64,000 nt of DNA from CBDCVN01 sp965223045 (GCA_965223045.1 CBDCVN010000013.1:1984001-2048000), one strand, 5' to 3'; positions 16,811 through 26,959 are shown, numbered from the stretch's first letter. The notes: a model not told the origin generated them from the letters alone. A program made the numbers and translations.

Positions 16811-17224
16811 ATGCACTACAAATTACTTGGAAAAACAGGAGCTAGACGAGCTATTTTTGATTTTCCACCAGTTAATAAAGAAAAGGCCTTTGATGTTGTT
16901 GATGTGATGCGTGAGATTGCGGCTGGTCACAATGTTTCTATAGCAAATATTGCCCTTGCTTGGTTATTACATCAAGAGGTAGTAACTAGTGTCATCATTG
17001 GTGCTAAAACTATGGCTCAGCTCGAGGATAACTTAAATGCCCCTAATGTAAAGCTTAGTGATGATGAGCTGAAAAAACTTGATGAAGTTAGTGCTTTGCC
17101 GCCAGAGTATCCTGGATGGATGCTCGAGTTTCAAGGGCGTGGTAGGTCAGCAAATGAAACTACTGAGGAAGAGGAAAGTGAAGCTGCACAAGAACCAGCA
17201 TCATCTCAAAATAAAGAAGACTAA
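16811..17224 (+). pseudogene. Aldo/keto reductase with a large internal in-frame deletion
   Basis: 137 codons behind a good ribosome site (AGGAAGG). Residues 1-11 (MHYKLLGKTGA) are the first strand of an aldo/keto reductase, but residue 12 jumps to RRAIFDFPPVNKEKAFDVVD and the family's C-terminal third (SIANIALAWLLHQ, VTSVIIGAKTMAQLEDNL, LPPEYPGWM). Roughly 200 residues with the catalytic Tyr/Lys/Asp/His are missing, so it cannot be an active reductase. The reading frame and start are intact, so the deletion was in frame. The last 25 residues are an acidic Glu/Ala tail. Confidence 0.8.
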
Positions 17225-17338
17225 CTCTAAAGCATACCCTTGAATAAATCACTAGTGCAAAACCGTGCAGAGGGTTTGTTGCAGTGCTATGGTTGCTCGA
17301 GCTAGGCAAATACAAAAGGAAAAACGTAAGATCAAGCT

Positions 17339-18013
17339 ATGCCAGCTACTATCCTCATAGTCGAAGATGAAACCCGTCTAGCAGAAATTCTTGAAGATTA
17401 TCTTAAACAAGAAGGCTTCTATACAGAAAGAGCCAAAGATGGTAAACGAGCCCTAGAACTGTGGCGGGCTGCCAACCCAGATATGATTTTACTAGACCTC
17501 ATGCTCCCTGTACTTGATGGTTTAGAAGTAGCTAGGCGAATCCGTGCAGAATCCAATATACCTATTATTATGCTTACTGCTAAGGATCAAGAAATAGATA
17601 AGCTTTTAGGCCTAGGGTTAGGTGCAGATGATTATGTAGTTAAGCCCTATAGTCCTCGTGAGGTTGTGGCTCGAGTTAAAGCAGTGCTAAGGCGTGTAAG
17701 TGGCAAAACACTTGCAGCCGAAAAATTCCAAGTAGGTAATCTTGAAATAGATGTAGATAAGTATATGGTGCGCTGTCAAGGCAAAGATATTTCTCTTACT
17801 GCTAGTGAACTAAGGTTATTGGCAGCTTTAGCCAAAGAACCCGGCACAGTAAAGCAACGTTCAGAACTTTTAGCTGCCTCTGGCGATGCTGAGCGTTTTG
17901 CAGATGAGCGCACTGTTGATGCCCATGTCAAAAACATCCGCCGCAAACTAAAAGATTGTGGTATGCAACTTGAAACTGTCCGTGGTGTAGGATATAGATT
18001 ACGAGATGTTTAA
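17339..18013 (+). CDS. OmpR/PhoB-family response regulator
   Basis: 224 aa. Receiver domain 1-118 with acidic pocket ED (9-10), phospho-acceptor Asp53 (MILLDLMLP), Thr in MLTAKD and Lys in VVKPYSP. C-terminal winged-helix DNA-binding domain about 128-222 (LTASELRLLAALAKEPG, RTVDAHVKNIRRKL, VRGVGYRL). It overlaps the downstream kinase by 8 nt and forms a pair with it. No substrate or signal can be named from sequence. Confidence 0.95.
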   Translation: MPATILIVEDETRLAEILEDYLKQEGFYTERAKDGKRALELWRAANPDMILLDLMLPVLDGLEVARRIRAESNIPIIMLTAKDQEIDKLLGLGLGADDYVVKPYSPREVVARVKAVLRRVSGKTLAAEKFQVGNLEIDVDKYMVRCQGKDISLTASELRLLAALAKEPGTVKQRSELLAASGDAERFADERTVDAHVKNIRRKLKDCGMQLETVRGVGYRLRDV

Positions 18014-19274
18014 ACGCTATAGTCATTACCACTCAAAACATTCTAATTCTAGGGCTAAGTCTTATACATCTTGGCCTTATAAACCCTATTGTTTTAAAGG
18101 CTGGCGTGGCAAATCACCAAAGCGTAAGAAGTGTAGAGGCTTGCGAAACCGTTTGACTTTTGCTTTTGTATTTGTTGCTTTGGCTACAGTAACCTTGACT
18201 ACTTGGATGACTTTAGGAGCAGTTTTTGATGCGCAGCAGAAACTATTAGATGCCGCAGGTTTACCTAGTTATGAAAGTAGACCTTGGCAGTATTATCATA
18301 CTAATTGGAATGATGAAGCTTTTGCGCCTATACATGAGGCCTTTAAACAAATTAACCGTAGGGCTTTTGGGGCAGCAGTTATAGCATTCTTCCTAGCTTC
18401 TATAGCAGCAGCCGCAGTAGCTCGTTTTGTGACTCGTCCCCTTTGGGCTTTAACTGATGGTGCTAGGAGGTTGGCTGAAGGGGAACGTGGGATTAAGCTC
18501 GAGCTACCATCAAATAAAGATGAGCTACACACCCTCACTGAAGCCTTTAATAACTTAGTAGAAGGTTTAGAGCGTCAAGAACAGTGGCGGCGCAACATGG
18601 TAGCAGACATTGCCCACGATTTGCGCACACCTCTGGCAGTTATGCGCAGTGAGATTGAGGCTATGCAAGATGGTGTAGCAACTCTTGATGAAGCAGGTCT
18701 AACACGCTTACATGGCGAAGTAATGATGCTTTCTCGTTTAGTAAACGACTTACGCACTCTTTCCCTAGCTGAAGGGGGTAACTTACCACTTCATTTAGGG
18801 ACACATCAAGTTGAGCCTTTACTTAAACGTGTAATTGACGCTTTTTGTTTGCAAGCTTCCGAGAAAGGTGCAGAACTTAAACTGCTCCCTGTTGATCCAG
18901 CGCTGAGCATTTACTGTGATTGTGAACAGGTTATTAGGTTACTGAGTAATCTAGTAGATAATGCCCTTCTTTACGGGTATAAAGACGATAAGATTAAGGT
19001 TGAGCTAGGAGCAAAGGCACTTGAAAATGCAGTGGAAATATGGGTGCGGGATTATGGTGAAGGTTTGACTGAGGAAATGCAAGGACAAATCTTTGAACGT
19101 TTCTATAGGGGTGATAGTGCTAGAACTCGTAAAGCCTCACAGCAAGGTGAATCTAGTAGTTCGGGGTTAGGTTTGGCTATTGCTAAAGCTATTGCTAATG
19201 CCCACGATGGTGATTTAGAAGCCCGTAATCACTTTGAGGGTGGTGCGGTTTTTAGTCTTTATTTACCCACCTGA
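18006..19274 (+). CDS. Membrane sensor histidine kinase
   Basis: 422 aa. A 48-residue, strongly basic N-terminal extension (His, Lys, Arg, Tyr-rich, two Cys) precedes TM1 (about 51-72); the sensor loop is short (about 73-120), TM2 about 120-143, then HAMP, HisKA with His204 (VADIAHDLRTPLAV) and HATPase_c with N box LLSNLVDNALLYG and G boxes RDYGEGL, GESSSSGLGLAIAKAI. The phosphate should pass to Asp53 of the regulator immediately upstream. The cytosolic basic tail before TM1 is unusual; an internal start is possible but no better ribosome site is seen. Confidence 0.93.
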   Translation: MFKRYSHYHSKHSNSRAKSYTSWPYKPYCFKGWRGKSPKRKKCRGLRNRLTFAFVFVALATVTLTTWMTLGAVFDAQQKLLDAAGLPSYESRPWQYYHTNWNDEAFAPIHEAFKQINRRAFGAAVIAFFLASIAAAAVARFVTRPLWALTDGARRLAEGERGIKLELPSNKDELHTLTEAFNNLVEGLERQEQWRRNMVADIAHDLRTPLAVMRSEIEAMQDGVATLDEAGLTRLHGEVMMLSRLVNDLRTLSLAEGGNLPLHLGTHQVEPLLKRVIDAFCLQASEKGAELKLLPVDPALSIYCDCEQVIRLLSNLVDNALLYGYKDDKIKVELGAKALENAVEIWVRDYGEGLTEEMQGQIFERFYRGDSARTRKASQQGESSSSGLGLAIAKAIANAHDGDLEARNHFEGGAVFSLYLPT

Positions 19275-19504
19275 AAATTTTTGGGCTCGAGCACTTTTCC
19301 TATATTTACTACTTTTTTCAGGATTTTTGTTCTTTTTTGCCATATCTCAACCGTCCTAGTAAGATAAATTAATCTAACGGTAGCGAGATATGTTTAGTTC
19401 TTTAGTCTTGTAATTAACATATCAGTGAAGTATCTTGTTTAGAGTTTAGAAACAGGTTTATCACTGTTTTTAGGCTAAGTCCTTAAATCTTAGATCTAAA
19501 CTTT

Positions 19505-20881
19505 ATGTATATTCCCTATACCGCGCCAATATCCGGAGTAGTACCTAATTCACCTGCTGAAACAGCAGGTATAAGAGAAGGTTGGGAGCTTGTTAGTGTC
19601 AATGGTAAACCCATCCCTGACATACTAGCTTATAGGCGAGAACTAGAAAAAGGTTTAGTTACTCTAGTTTGTCGTAATTCCCTTCTAAAAACAACCACTT
19701 TCAGTGTTCAGTGGGAAGATCCTGGACTAGAGTTTTCGGAGGTTATCTTTGATGGCATAAAACTTTGTGTTAATAAGTGCGAATTTTGCTATGTGCATCA
19801 AATGCCTCAGGGTATGCGCAAAAGCCTTTACATAATGGATGATGATTTCCGTACTAGTTTCCTTTATGGTTCTTTTGTCACACTTACTAATTTAACTGAG
19901 GCTGATTTAGAGCGTATTTTGGATGAGAATTTAAGCCCCCTTTATGTTTCCGTACATACAACCAACCAAGACCTCCGTGCTGATATGATGAAATGGTGGA
20001 AGCTTAAAGTCAAAACTCCCGAAGCTACCAAAATTCGCACCATGCTAGAAAAGCTTAGGCCCATTGAATTGTATACTCAAATGGTATTGCTCCCGGGTCG
20101 CAATGATGGTGAATACCTTGATGAAACACTAAATTACTTAGCTAGCTTACCCAATGTTCTTGCTGTTGCTTGTGTACCTGTTGGCTTGACTGATCATCGT
20201 GAGAACTTACCAAATTTGTGCCCTTACAATAAAGTTGAGGCCAAGAATGTTTTAGAGCAAGTACATACTTTTCAAGTACGCATGCTAGCAGAGCGTGGTA
20301 GTCGTTTTGTTTTTGCTAGCGATGAATTTTATTTACTAGCAGGTGAACCTATTCCTGCAGAAGAAACTTATGAAGGTTATCAAATGTTGGAAAATGGCGT
20401 AGGTATGGTACGTGACTTTCTCTCTGCCCCATTACCACCATTACCAAAGGAGCTTAAGCAACCTAAAAAGGTTATTTTGGCAACTGGGAAACTTTTTGGG
20501 CATATTTTAGAGCAAGCTGTAGCTCCTATGAAAGCCATTAAAGGTTTAGAATTAGAAGTTCAAGTACTTAAGAATTATACTTTTGGAGAAGTCACTACAG
20601 TTACAGGGCTTTTGGCAGGTGGAGATATCTTAAGGCAAATTAAACCAAGAGAAGCAGATACTCTTTTAGTTTCACCTAATGTGCTCAAGTATGGGACAGA
20701 AACACTTCTTGATGGCAAAACATTAACAAATTTACGACAAGAGCTAGCTATGGAGGTACAAGCAGGTGGAACGAATTTAAAAGAACTAGCTGAAACTATT
20801 ATTACTGGGGAAAACAAAGCATATGAACCACAATTTGGCTTTTCAACTCATGCAATCAAAGAAGCTAGCAAGCAACACTAA
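19505..20881 (+). CDS. DUF512 / radical-SAM-type Fe-S protein with N-terminal PDZ
   Basis: 458 aa. N-terminal PDZ-like segment (about 5-65, GVVPNSPAETAGIREGWELVSVNGKPI), then a cluster-binding motif CVNKCEFCYVHQMP (CxxxCxxC, near residue 90) and the conserved C-terminal DUF512 domain (about 235-440). Proteins of this layout are widespread in Clostridia, cyanobacteria and Deinococcota; the substrate is unknown, although the CxxxCxxC motif predicts a [4Fe-4S] SAM-radical enzyme. Monocistronic, with no obvious Shine-Dalgarno site. Confidence 0.85.
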   Translation: MYIPYTAPISGVVPNSPAETAGIREGWELVSVNGKPIPDILAYRRELEKGLVTLVCRNSLLKTTTFSVQWEDPGLEFSEVIFDGIKLCVNKCEFCYVHQMPQGMRKSLYIMDDDFRTSFLYGSFVTLTNLTEADLERILDENLSPLYVSVHTTNQDLRADMMKWWKLKVKTPEATKIRTMLEKLRPIELYTQMVLLPGRNDGEYLDETLNYLASLPNVLAVACVPVGLTDHRENLPNLCPYNKVEAKNVLEQVHTFQVRMLAERGSRFVFASDEFYLLAGEPIPAEETYEGYQMLENGVGMVRDFLSAPLPPLPKELKQPKKVILATGKLFGHILEQAVAPMKAIKGLELEVQVLKNYTFGEVTTVTGLLAGGDILRQIKPREADTLLVSPNVLKYGTETLLDGKTLTNLRQELAMEVQAGGTNLKELAETIITGENKAYEPQFGFSTHAIKEASKQH

Positions 20882-21584
20882 TAGGTTGCTTTTGCTTACT
20901 GAAACCTAATTCATCATGAAAGTATCATATAGTGTGAGTATTATATTTGTAATGTGTTAGTAGTTAAATTTACTAATTGTTAAATGTAAGCTATAGTTAA
21001 GTTTCTTCTGAGAAGAAGATGTGTAACTGTACAGAATTTAGTGAACAAGTGTCATTTGCTAAATCTTTGTGATATTTTTTATGGATCAGTGTTTAGTATT
21101 GACTTTCAAACAGTTAAAGTTAAAATGTAATCTGACTTTTAGTAGTTGTAGAAGTATTTGGGTGTGTTTTTTATGAACTTACGAGAAAAAGGGAAATTAT
21201 TAATCAAAATTTTCAAAAACACTAACTGGTTTATTCCCTTGCTAACAAAGAATATAGTTTTATTTCTTAAAATTAAAGTTGTTTTCCAGAATCCAAGCCT
21301 TATTAAGGCAAGGCATGTCCTCCTAAGCTTTTTGGGGAGTGGCTTACATGAAGGATCTCAAGTACATCATCAGATATTCCTCAAGTCTACTCTAGGAACA
21401 AGGTGAGGCTCCACTAAAATGGTACATGCTTACATAGGGTCTCTTTAGAGGAAAAGCCTTTCAGGAGGTCTATACTCCTAGCATTGCTGAACTTTTACAA
21501 ACTAAAGAATTAGAAGTTTGAAGTAGGTTGAATAAAATTATTTTTCTTAATTGAGAATGGAGAAATGTTTACTTATGGAGAAAA
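20882..21584. other. 700-bp region without a recognisable gene
   Basis: AT-rich. The only ORF of note (21158-21406, 82 codons) begins MGVFFMNLREKGKLLIKIF, lacks a ribosome site and resembles nothing I know. A GCCTTATTAAGGC palindrome lies near 21298-21310. I see no RNA gene, riboswitch or repeat family here. Confidence 0.4.
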
Positions 21585-23207
21585 ATGGTGACGTCTAATA
21601 AATTTCAATATTCACTAACTCGCTTTTGCTTACGATTAGGGCAAATGACCTTACCTCAGAATATGCTCGAGCTTTTCCCTAAAGAAGGAGTAGTAAAAAC
21701 TGTTGACACACTAACTAATAAGGAAATAGAGCTTGATTTTAGGCCTCCGCGCACTGTTGTTGGCCTTGGTGATTTTTATAATTGCCATGGGCTTAGTGTG
21801 AATGATAAGGTTGAGTTAAAAATTGAAGAAGACAATCGCTACTTGCTCACTCCCCTTAAGATAGGTCGTAAAACTGATTACTCAAGTCCTGAAGCTTTAG
21901 GAAAGGTACTTGACGATTTACTAACAAAAGGCAATCCACTATCAGAGTCAGAGATCCGTGAAATCTTCCCAGATATTCCTAAGGCTATAGATTTAAATCT
22001 TGTGCTAAAACAAGATAGGCGTTTTGTACGTTATGAAGGGCGTTGGCGTCCTAAAAGAGAGGAACCAGAGGACCTTCCTGAATTTGAACCACGTAGAAAA
22101 ATTGATAAATCTGTGGTAGAAAATCCCTTTCCTTTTAGCGATACCCCTCAAACTGTAAAAAGCAAGGTTTCTACAAGTAAATCAGATGTGGGCACTCATT
22201 CTTCCCAAAATAAAGCTCAACAAAGATTGCCCCAAAAAGAAGAGAAGAGAAATAATAGGGAAATAAAGGAGAAGCCTAATTCATCTAATGCAGCTATTAC
22301 CTCCAACACCTCCATTAACAGTAGAAATAGAACCAAAGATTCTCAAGTGGTATCTCAGGTAAGTAAAACTGGATCTATAGAAGCTCCAAAAACACTAGAA
22401 CTAAAAGAAGAGAAGGGGTCTTCTAATGATTTGCCTAAATTTTCATTTGCTATAGAAGGACAAGGGGAAATTAGTGCTTCTTCACACAAAATGACAAGGG
22501 AAACCTTTGAGAAGCTTGGTTATAAAATTAAAGTCCTTTCTAATTATCAACTAATTTTGCAAGCTGATCTAGGGCGCTACAACTACAATACCTTTGTATG
22601 TCTTTTATCTAGTGGGCAGAGTCTAGATTGGGTCAATCTACTTAATAGTAGAAGAAAATTAGGTACTAAGTATCTTGCAATTTTTGGTGAGCATAATGAT
22701 TTAGTAAAAATCTACTCATCTACTGATCTTGCTAGAGCTACCCTATGGTCATGGCAAGGTATTGAACGTTTAAAGGATATAACACAAAAAGTACCAATTA
22801 GCCCTATTGATTTAGAGTATTACTTTAAGAGTGAAGGTCTTTTTGATGAGGGTATAGCTAGTTTTGAAGAAATGATTTATGCTCGCATAGCAGAACAAGG
22901 CATGTTTTCTACTATCCTCTCAACTTTGACAAGTTTAAAACCTCCTTGTGTATTCTTGCTAGATGATATTGCTCTAGATGTCAACTTTCCTCGAGAGCAA
23001 TTGGCAAAGGTTTTGGATACATTGAGCCAAGCCCCTTTTCAACTTTTAAGCAAGGTAGATGATGGTGAATATAATATGCGTTCTACAGTTAGTGATGCCC
23101 TATTAAACTTTTCAGAATATGCCCTTTCAGTAAGAGATCGCTTGCATAAACACCGTAGTACTAGAACACGTACACGCCCACCTATCAATAACTTGATTCC
23201 AAGTTAA
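21585..23207 (+). CDS. Unrecognised 540-aa protein, possible DNA/RNA-binding N-terminus
   Basis: GGAG lies 6 nt before the ATG. Three zones are visible: residues 20-165, a compact N-terminal part with a beta-rich segment ending VNDKVELKIEEDNRYLLTPL (like AbrB/B3-type barrels) and a helical SESEIREIFPDI...RFVRYEGRWRPK winged-helix-like part; 165-285, a charged Ser/Lys/Asn-rich linker; 290-525, a C-terminal alpha/beta domain (KLGYKIKVLSNYQLILQAD, ARIAEQGMFSTIL, PFQLLSKVDDGEYNM). I do not recognise the family; the assignments of fold are guesses. It stands alone between two spacers. Confidence 0.6.
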   Translation: MVTSNKFQYSLTRFCLRLGQMTLPQNMLELFPKEGVVKTVDTLTNKEIELDFRPPRTVVGLGDFYNCHGLSVNDKVELKIEEDNRYLLTPLKIGRKTDYSSPEALGKVLDDLLTKGNPLSESEIREIFPDIPKAIDLNLVLKQDRRFVRYEGRWRPKREEPEDLPEFEPRRKIDKSVVENPFPFSDTPQTVKSKVSTSKSDVGTHSSQNKAQQRLPQKEEKRNNREIKEKPNSSNAAITSNTSINSRNRTKDSQVVSQVSKTGSIEAPKTLELKEEKGSSNDLPKFSFAIEGQGEISASSHKMTRETFEKLGYKIKVLSNYQLILQADLGRYNYNTFVCLLSSGQSLDWVNLLNSRRKLGTKYLAIFGEHNDLVKIYSSTDLARATLWSWQGIERLKDITQKVPISPIDLEYYFKSEGLFDEGIASFEEMIYARIAEQGMFSTILSTLTSLKPPCVFLLDDIALDVNFPREQLAKVLDTLSQAPFQLLSKVDDGEYNMRSTVSDALLNFSEYALSVRDRLHKHRSTRTRTRPPINNLIPS

Positions 23208-23452
23208 TGGTTTGTTTGATTTTTGATGGTTTAGAGCACATTCTATTCAACTTAGCTTAATACTTTAAATAAAGAAGTGTCTAGTTATGGCTTATAAGCT
23301 AACCTTCTGTGCTTTCCTACAGAATTAAGCATTATGACATAGCGCATCATGCTATGCACATCAGTATGACATAGTATTTATATCATGTTGCGTGACAAAA
23401 GGGATTTTTACTGTAGAGAAAATTTTATATGCACTATACTAGGAGGTTTTTT

Positions 23453-23887
23453 GTGAATATTCACAGAGGTTTTTTTATACTTTTAATTTTGTTGATATTT
23501 TTGAGTGCCTGCCGTCTTAAGGTTAATGACAATGGAACTCCTGTTTTAAATAGCTTTACTATTAATGGTGTAGATAAACGTCCATTTATTCGTGTTAATA
23601 GTAATGACCCTTTAGTTATAAAAATAGCTGTGAGTTCAGAAAATCCTATAACATCTATTTCTATAGTTGCTTTACCTGATAATGCAATAGGGAAAAATCT
23701 AGGTTTTTGTGATAAATCTCCTTGTGAAGTTAGTTGGGAAGCTACTTCAAATGATAATGGTAATTATGGAATTAAAGCTGATGTAGAGGATAGCAGGGGT
23801 AACAAGGCTATTTTTCAATATAATGGTGATGACAGCATTCCTAATGATGCTAATGAGGTTGACGTGATCATCAACATTCAAAACTAA
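23453..23887 (+). CDS. Small lipoprotein with an Ig-like domain
   Basis: 144 aa. The start is GTG 23453, fixed by a perfect AGGAGG 6 nt upstream; an in-frame ATG 24 nt earlier has no ribosome site. Signal NIHRGFFILLILLIFLSAC gives a lipobox with Cys near residue 20. The mature protein (VLNSFTINGVDKRPFIRVNSNDPLVI..., NYGIKADVEDSRGN) has the beta pattern of a single Ig-like/PKD-like domain with a CDKSPC pair. Function unknown. Confidence 0.7.
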   Translation: MNIHRGFFILLILLIFLSACRLKVNDNGTPVLNSFTINGVDKRPFIRVNSNDPLVIKIAVSSENPITSISIVALPDNAIGKNLGFCDKSPCEVSWEATSNDNGNYGIKADVEDSRGNKAIFQYNGDDSIPNDANEVDVIINIQN

Positions 23888-23907
23888 TGTAGTGATTAAC
23901 AGTAGTA

Positions 23908-24468
23908 ATGTTAGCTTTAAAAGCCTTTCTAGATATTTCCCATCTCTCGGTGATTGAATATCTCGATCTAGAGGAATCCTCCTTTATTAGACACGAGTAC
24001 ATTAAAGGAGAGCTTATAGCTATGGCAGGCTCTACAGATAGTCATAATGATATTGTTGCTAACTTGCTAACAGCTTTACTTCCTAAAGCAAAAATCAAAG
24101 GCTGTAAAGTACGTGCTGAAAATTTTAAAGTCCGCACTGCTGCTGATGTATTTTACTATCCTGACATTGTTCTAATTTGTGGGCCTCGAGAACATAGATA
24201 CTACACAACTAAGCCATGTGTGCTAGTTGAAGTCCTTTCTGAAAGTACAGCCCGCAGTGATATACAGGAAAAAGCTCTTGCTTATAAGCAACTTCAAACT
24301 TTACAACTATATCTCATTATAGATTCAAGGCAGGAAAGTGCTTTTGGCTATCGTCGCAAACGTACAGGGTGGGCGCTCGAGCAATACACTAATGTAGCTA
24401 TAAATATTCCTTGTCTAGATGATAGCATTACTCTCAAAGAAGTATACGATCAAGTAGAATTTTTCTAG
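23908..24468 (+). CDS. Uma2-family (DUF820) endonuclease-fold protein
   Basis: 186 aa. Pattern of the PD-(D/E)XK-like Uma2 fold: YLDLEESSFIRHEYIKGELIAMAGST, a conserved His (SHNDIV), YPDIVLICG and VLVEVLSESTARSDIQEKALAYKQL. Such genes are very abundant in cyanobacteria and Deinococcota; no role is established. It starts 20 nt after the small lipoprotein gene, perhaps co-transcribed. Confidence 0.85.
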   Translation: MLALKAFLDISHLSVIEYLDLEESSFIRHEYIKGELIAMAGSTDSHNDIVANLLTALLPKAKIKGCKVRAENFKVRTAADVFYYPDIVLICGPREHRYYTTKPCVLVEVLSESTARSDIQEKALAYKQLQTLQLYLIIDSRQESAFGYRRKRTGWALEQYTNVAINIPCLDDSITLKEVYDQVEFF

Positions 24469-24543
24469 GGTGTGTTGACATTTGAAGAATTTCACCGTCA
24501 GGGAAATGTATATAGTGTGTGCTTGTGTCGCTTGACAAAACTC

Positions 24544-25782
24544 TTATTGGCGCTTTCGTGGGTCAAAAGCATCCCTAAGGCCATCACCTACTAGGTTCCA
24601 ACAAAGTACCGCCATAAAAATGGGTATGCCGGGTATTAAAAGCCAAGGAGTAAAATGAAGTGTTGCTGCACCCCTAGCTGTAGCATCTTTTAAAAGTAAC
24701 CCCCAACTAGAAGTATCTATTTCACTAGGGCCAAGGCCTATAAAGGAGAGTCCTGTTTCCCCTAAAATGAAGCCGGGAATAGCAAGGGTTAATGCAACAA
24801 TCACATAACTGGCTGTAGTAGGTAGTAAATGTTGCCAAATAATGCGCCTTTCACTAGCCCCTAAAGCTTTGGCAGCTTGGGCATAATCTAGTTCTCGAGC
24901 ACTAAGTAATATGCTACGTACAGTACGAGCTAGCCCCCCCCAACCAATAAACCCAAAGACCATAACAATCATCAAGTAAATTTGTGCTGACCCCATTTCT
25001 GCACCAAATGAAGTCATGGCTGAACCTAGTCTTTCAAGTGGGGGAAAGTGTGATAGGGCATTGCCTAAGTTGCGCACAAACGAGAAAAGAGAGTTTCTTG
25101 GATCACGTAAAAGTGAAGAAAGAACTATCAAGAGATAAAGCCCCGGAATTGCGTCTAAAACCTCGACAAAACGCATAATAAGCTCATCTACCCAGCCACC
25201 ATAGTAACCAGCAAGACCACCAAAGAAAAGTCCCAAGAAAAGTGCTACCCAGACAGCTAAAATACCAATAGTTAAGCTTACTTGACCACCATAGAGTACT
25301 CTAGAGAAAACATCTTTACCTAAGTTATTAGTTCCCCACAGGAAAACCCTTGCTGGCTCATCTACTCCAAAAAGATGTAAGTCACTTTTAAAGAGGCCTA
25401 AAATTTTATAAGATGCTTCTGGTCTACGCACAAAAAATTTAATGGGATATTCTTTACTAGTGTCTTCAATATAAACTCGTTGGCGTGTTTTGGGATCACG
25501 CTGGCTCTTGGTGATGTAAACAAAAGGGCGAGTTAACTTTCCTGTTTCAGGATTAGTCCAGTGTATCTTTATAGGTGGGTGGTACTGGGTAATAGGAAAG
25601 CGCCTATACTCGTTAATGCCATAAGGCGCTAAAAAGCCTGCAAATATAGTGACTATATACATTAGAATAAGGAAACTGCCACCAAAAAGTGCTACTTTAT
25701 GTTTGCGAAACTGTTGCCAAATAACAGTAGTACGGCTTTGTGAGTGATTTAGGTCATTTAAATCATTAGTGGGTGCCATCAA
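24544..25782 (-). CDS. Peptide/nickel-type ABC transporter permease (DppC/OppC family)
   Basis: 412 aa, longer than the usual 280-310 because of about 110 extra residues between TM1 (31-53) and the transport core. This insert is charged (KIHWTNPETGKLTRPFVYITK) and probably outside the membrane. The core has the BPD_transp_1 pattern with EAA-type loop EELDYAQAAKALGASERRIIWQHLLP. It overlaps the partner permease by 4 nt. No binding protein or ATPase is nearby, so they must be encoded elsewhere and the substrate remains open. Confidence 0.9.
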   Translation of the reverse strand: MMAPTNDLNDLNHSQSRTTVIWQQFRKHKVALFGGSFLILMYIVTIFAGFLAPYGINEYRRFPITQYHPPIKIHWTNPETGKLTRPFVYITKSQRDPKTRQRVYIEDTSKEYPIKFFVRRPEASYKILGLFKSDLHLFGVDEPARVFLWGTNNLGKDVFSRVLYGGQVSLTIGILAVWVALFLGLFFGGLAGYYGGWVDELIMRFVEVLDAIPGLYLLIVLSSLLRDPRNSLFSFVRNLGNALSHFPPLERLGSAMTSFGAEMGSAQIYLMIVMVFGFIGWGGLARTVRSILLSARELDYAQAAKALGASERRIIWQHLLPTTASYVIVALTLAIPGFILGETGLSFIGLGPSEIDTSSWGLLLKDATARGAATLHFTPWLLIPGIPIFMAVLCWNLVGDGLRDAFDPRKRQ

Positions 25783-26780
25783 TTATACCTAATTCTGGGA
25801 TCAACTAGAGCCAAAAGCAAATCAGAAACGAGGTTACCTATCATTAACAGAAAAGTAGATACCACTAAAAACCCAAGTGCTACATAAATATCTTGCTTGC
25901 TAATAGCAGAGAGCAATATTGGAGTAATGCCCGGCCAACCATAGACTATTTCTACAAGCCCTGCACCACCAATAAGCCCAGGCAAAAGCCCACCTATGCC
26001 GGCTACAAAAGGAATAAGAGCATTACGTAAAGCGTGTTTGTATGTTACAGTTCGTTGCCCTAAACCTTTAGCTCTAGCAGTGCGGATAAAATCACTACTT
26101 AAAAACTCCAACATTTGTCCACGCAGTATCCGTGTAAAGCCAGCTATACCAGCTGTAGCAACTACAAAAGAAGGTAGGATAGCGTGCCAAAAGACATCAA
26201 GTACTTTTTTAAAGCTAGAAAGCTCCTCATAATTAGAGCTAGTCATTTTGGCAACAGGGAAAAGAAGTTCATTATAACCAAAGATATCTCTTGTAAGACT
26301 ACGTAGTGTAAAAAGGCCTAATATTAGAATGAGCATAAAGAAAAAATTTGGAATAGCTAGACCAAGGTAGCTTACTACTCCAACAACTTGGTCACCTACA
26401 GAGTATTGCCTTACTGCTGCATAAACTCCCAAAGGAATCGCCATTAGCCACAGCATTAAAATAGATAGAACCACTAGAATCATTGAATTCATTACTGGAC
26501 GACGAATTAAATTAATGACTGGCTGATTACTGTCAAAGGATAAACCTAGATCGCCACGTAACAGATTACCCATCCACAAGAGGTACTGTGCTGGCCATGG
26601 CTTGTCTAAACCAAACTGTTTCTCCATACGCTCTATGGTTTCTGGGCGCACATCCTGGTTCATACGCATTTGATTTAGGAAGTCTCCGGGTACTAATTGG
26701 GTAATGATAAAAGCCAGTAGTGTTGCCCCTAAAAAGGTGGGAATTAAGTTGATAAAACGTCTAATTATGTAGAAAAACAT
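25779..26780 (-). CDS. Peptide/nickel-type ABC transporter permease (DppB/OppB family)
   Basis: 333 aa, normal for DppB/OppB. N-terminal MFFYIIRRFINLIPTFLGATLLAFIITQLVPGDF, six membrane segments, and EAA loop FIRTARAKGLGQRTVTYKHALRNALIP. First gene of a two-gene unit; the 4-nt overlap with the second permease implies coupled synthesis of the heterodimeric channel. Confidence 0.92.
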   Translation of the reverse strand: MFFYIIRRFINLIPTFLGATLLAFIITQLVPGDFLNQMRMNQDVRPETIERMEKQFGLDKPWPAQYLLWMGNLLRGDLGLSFDSNQPVINLIRRPVMNSMILVVLSILMLWLMAIPLGVYAAVRQYSVGDQVVGVVSYLGLAIPNFFFMLILILGLFTLRSLTRDIFGYNELLFPVAKMTSSNYEELSSFKKVLDVFWHAILPSFVVATAGIAGFTRILRGQMLEFLSSDFIRTARAKGLGQRTVTYKHALRNALIPFVAGIGGLLPGLIGGAGLVEIVYGWPGITPILLSAISKQDIYVALGFLVVSTFLLMIGNLVSDLLLALVDPRIRYN

Positions 26781-26959
26781 AGATTATCAAATGTCCTACT
26801 GAAAGTTGAACTAGTAAGCTTACACTAAAATTAAACACTATACCTAGTATAACAGCAGCTCATGAACAAGCATACATAACCTAATATTACAAGTTCTAAT
26901 AGAACTAACACTCTCTAGTACTCACCAAATAAATTCTGATAGTAAAAACTTGTCTTAGT

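Noticed and set aside
21158..21406. 82-codon ORF in the 700-bp gap
   Set aside because: No ribosome site, basic/hydrophobic low-complexity product, no known family; kept only as a remark on the gap.
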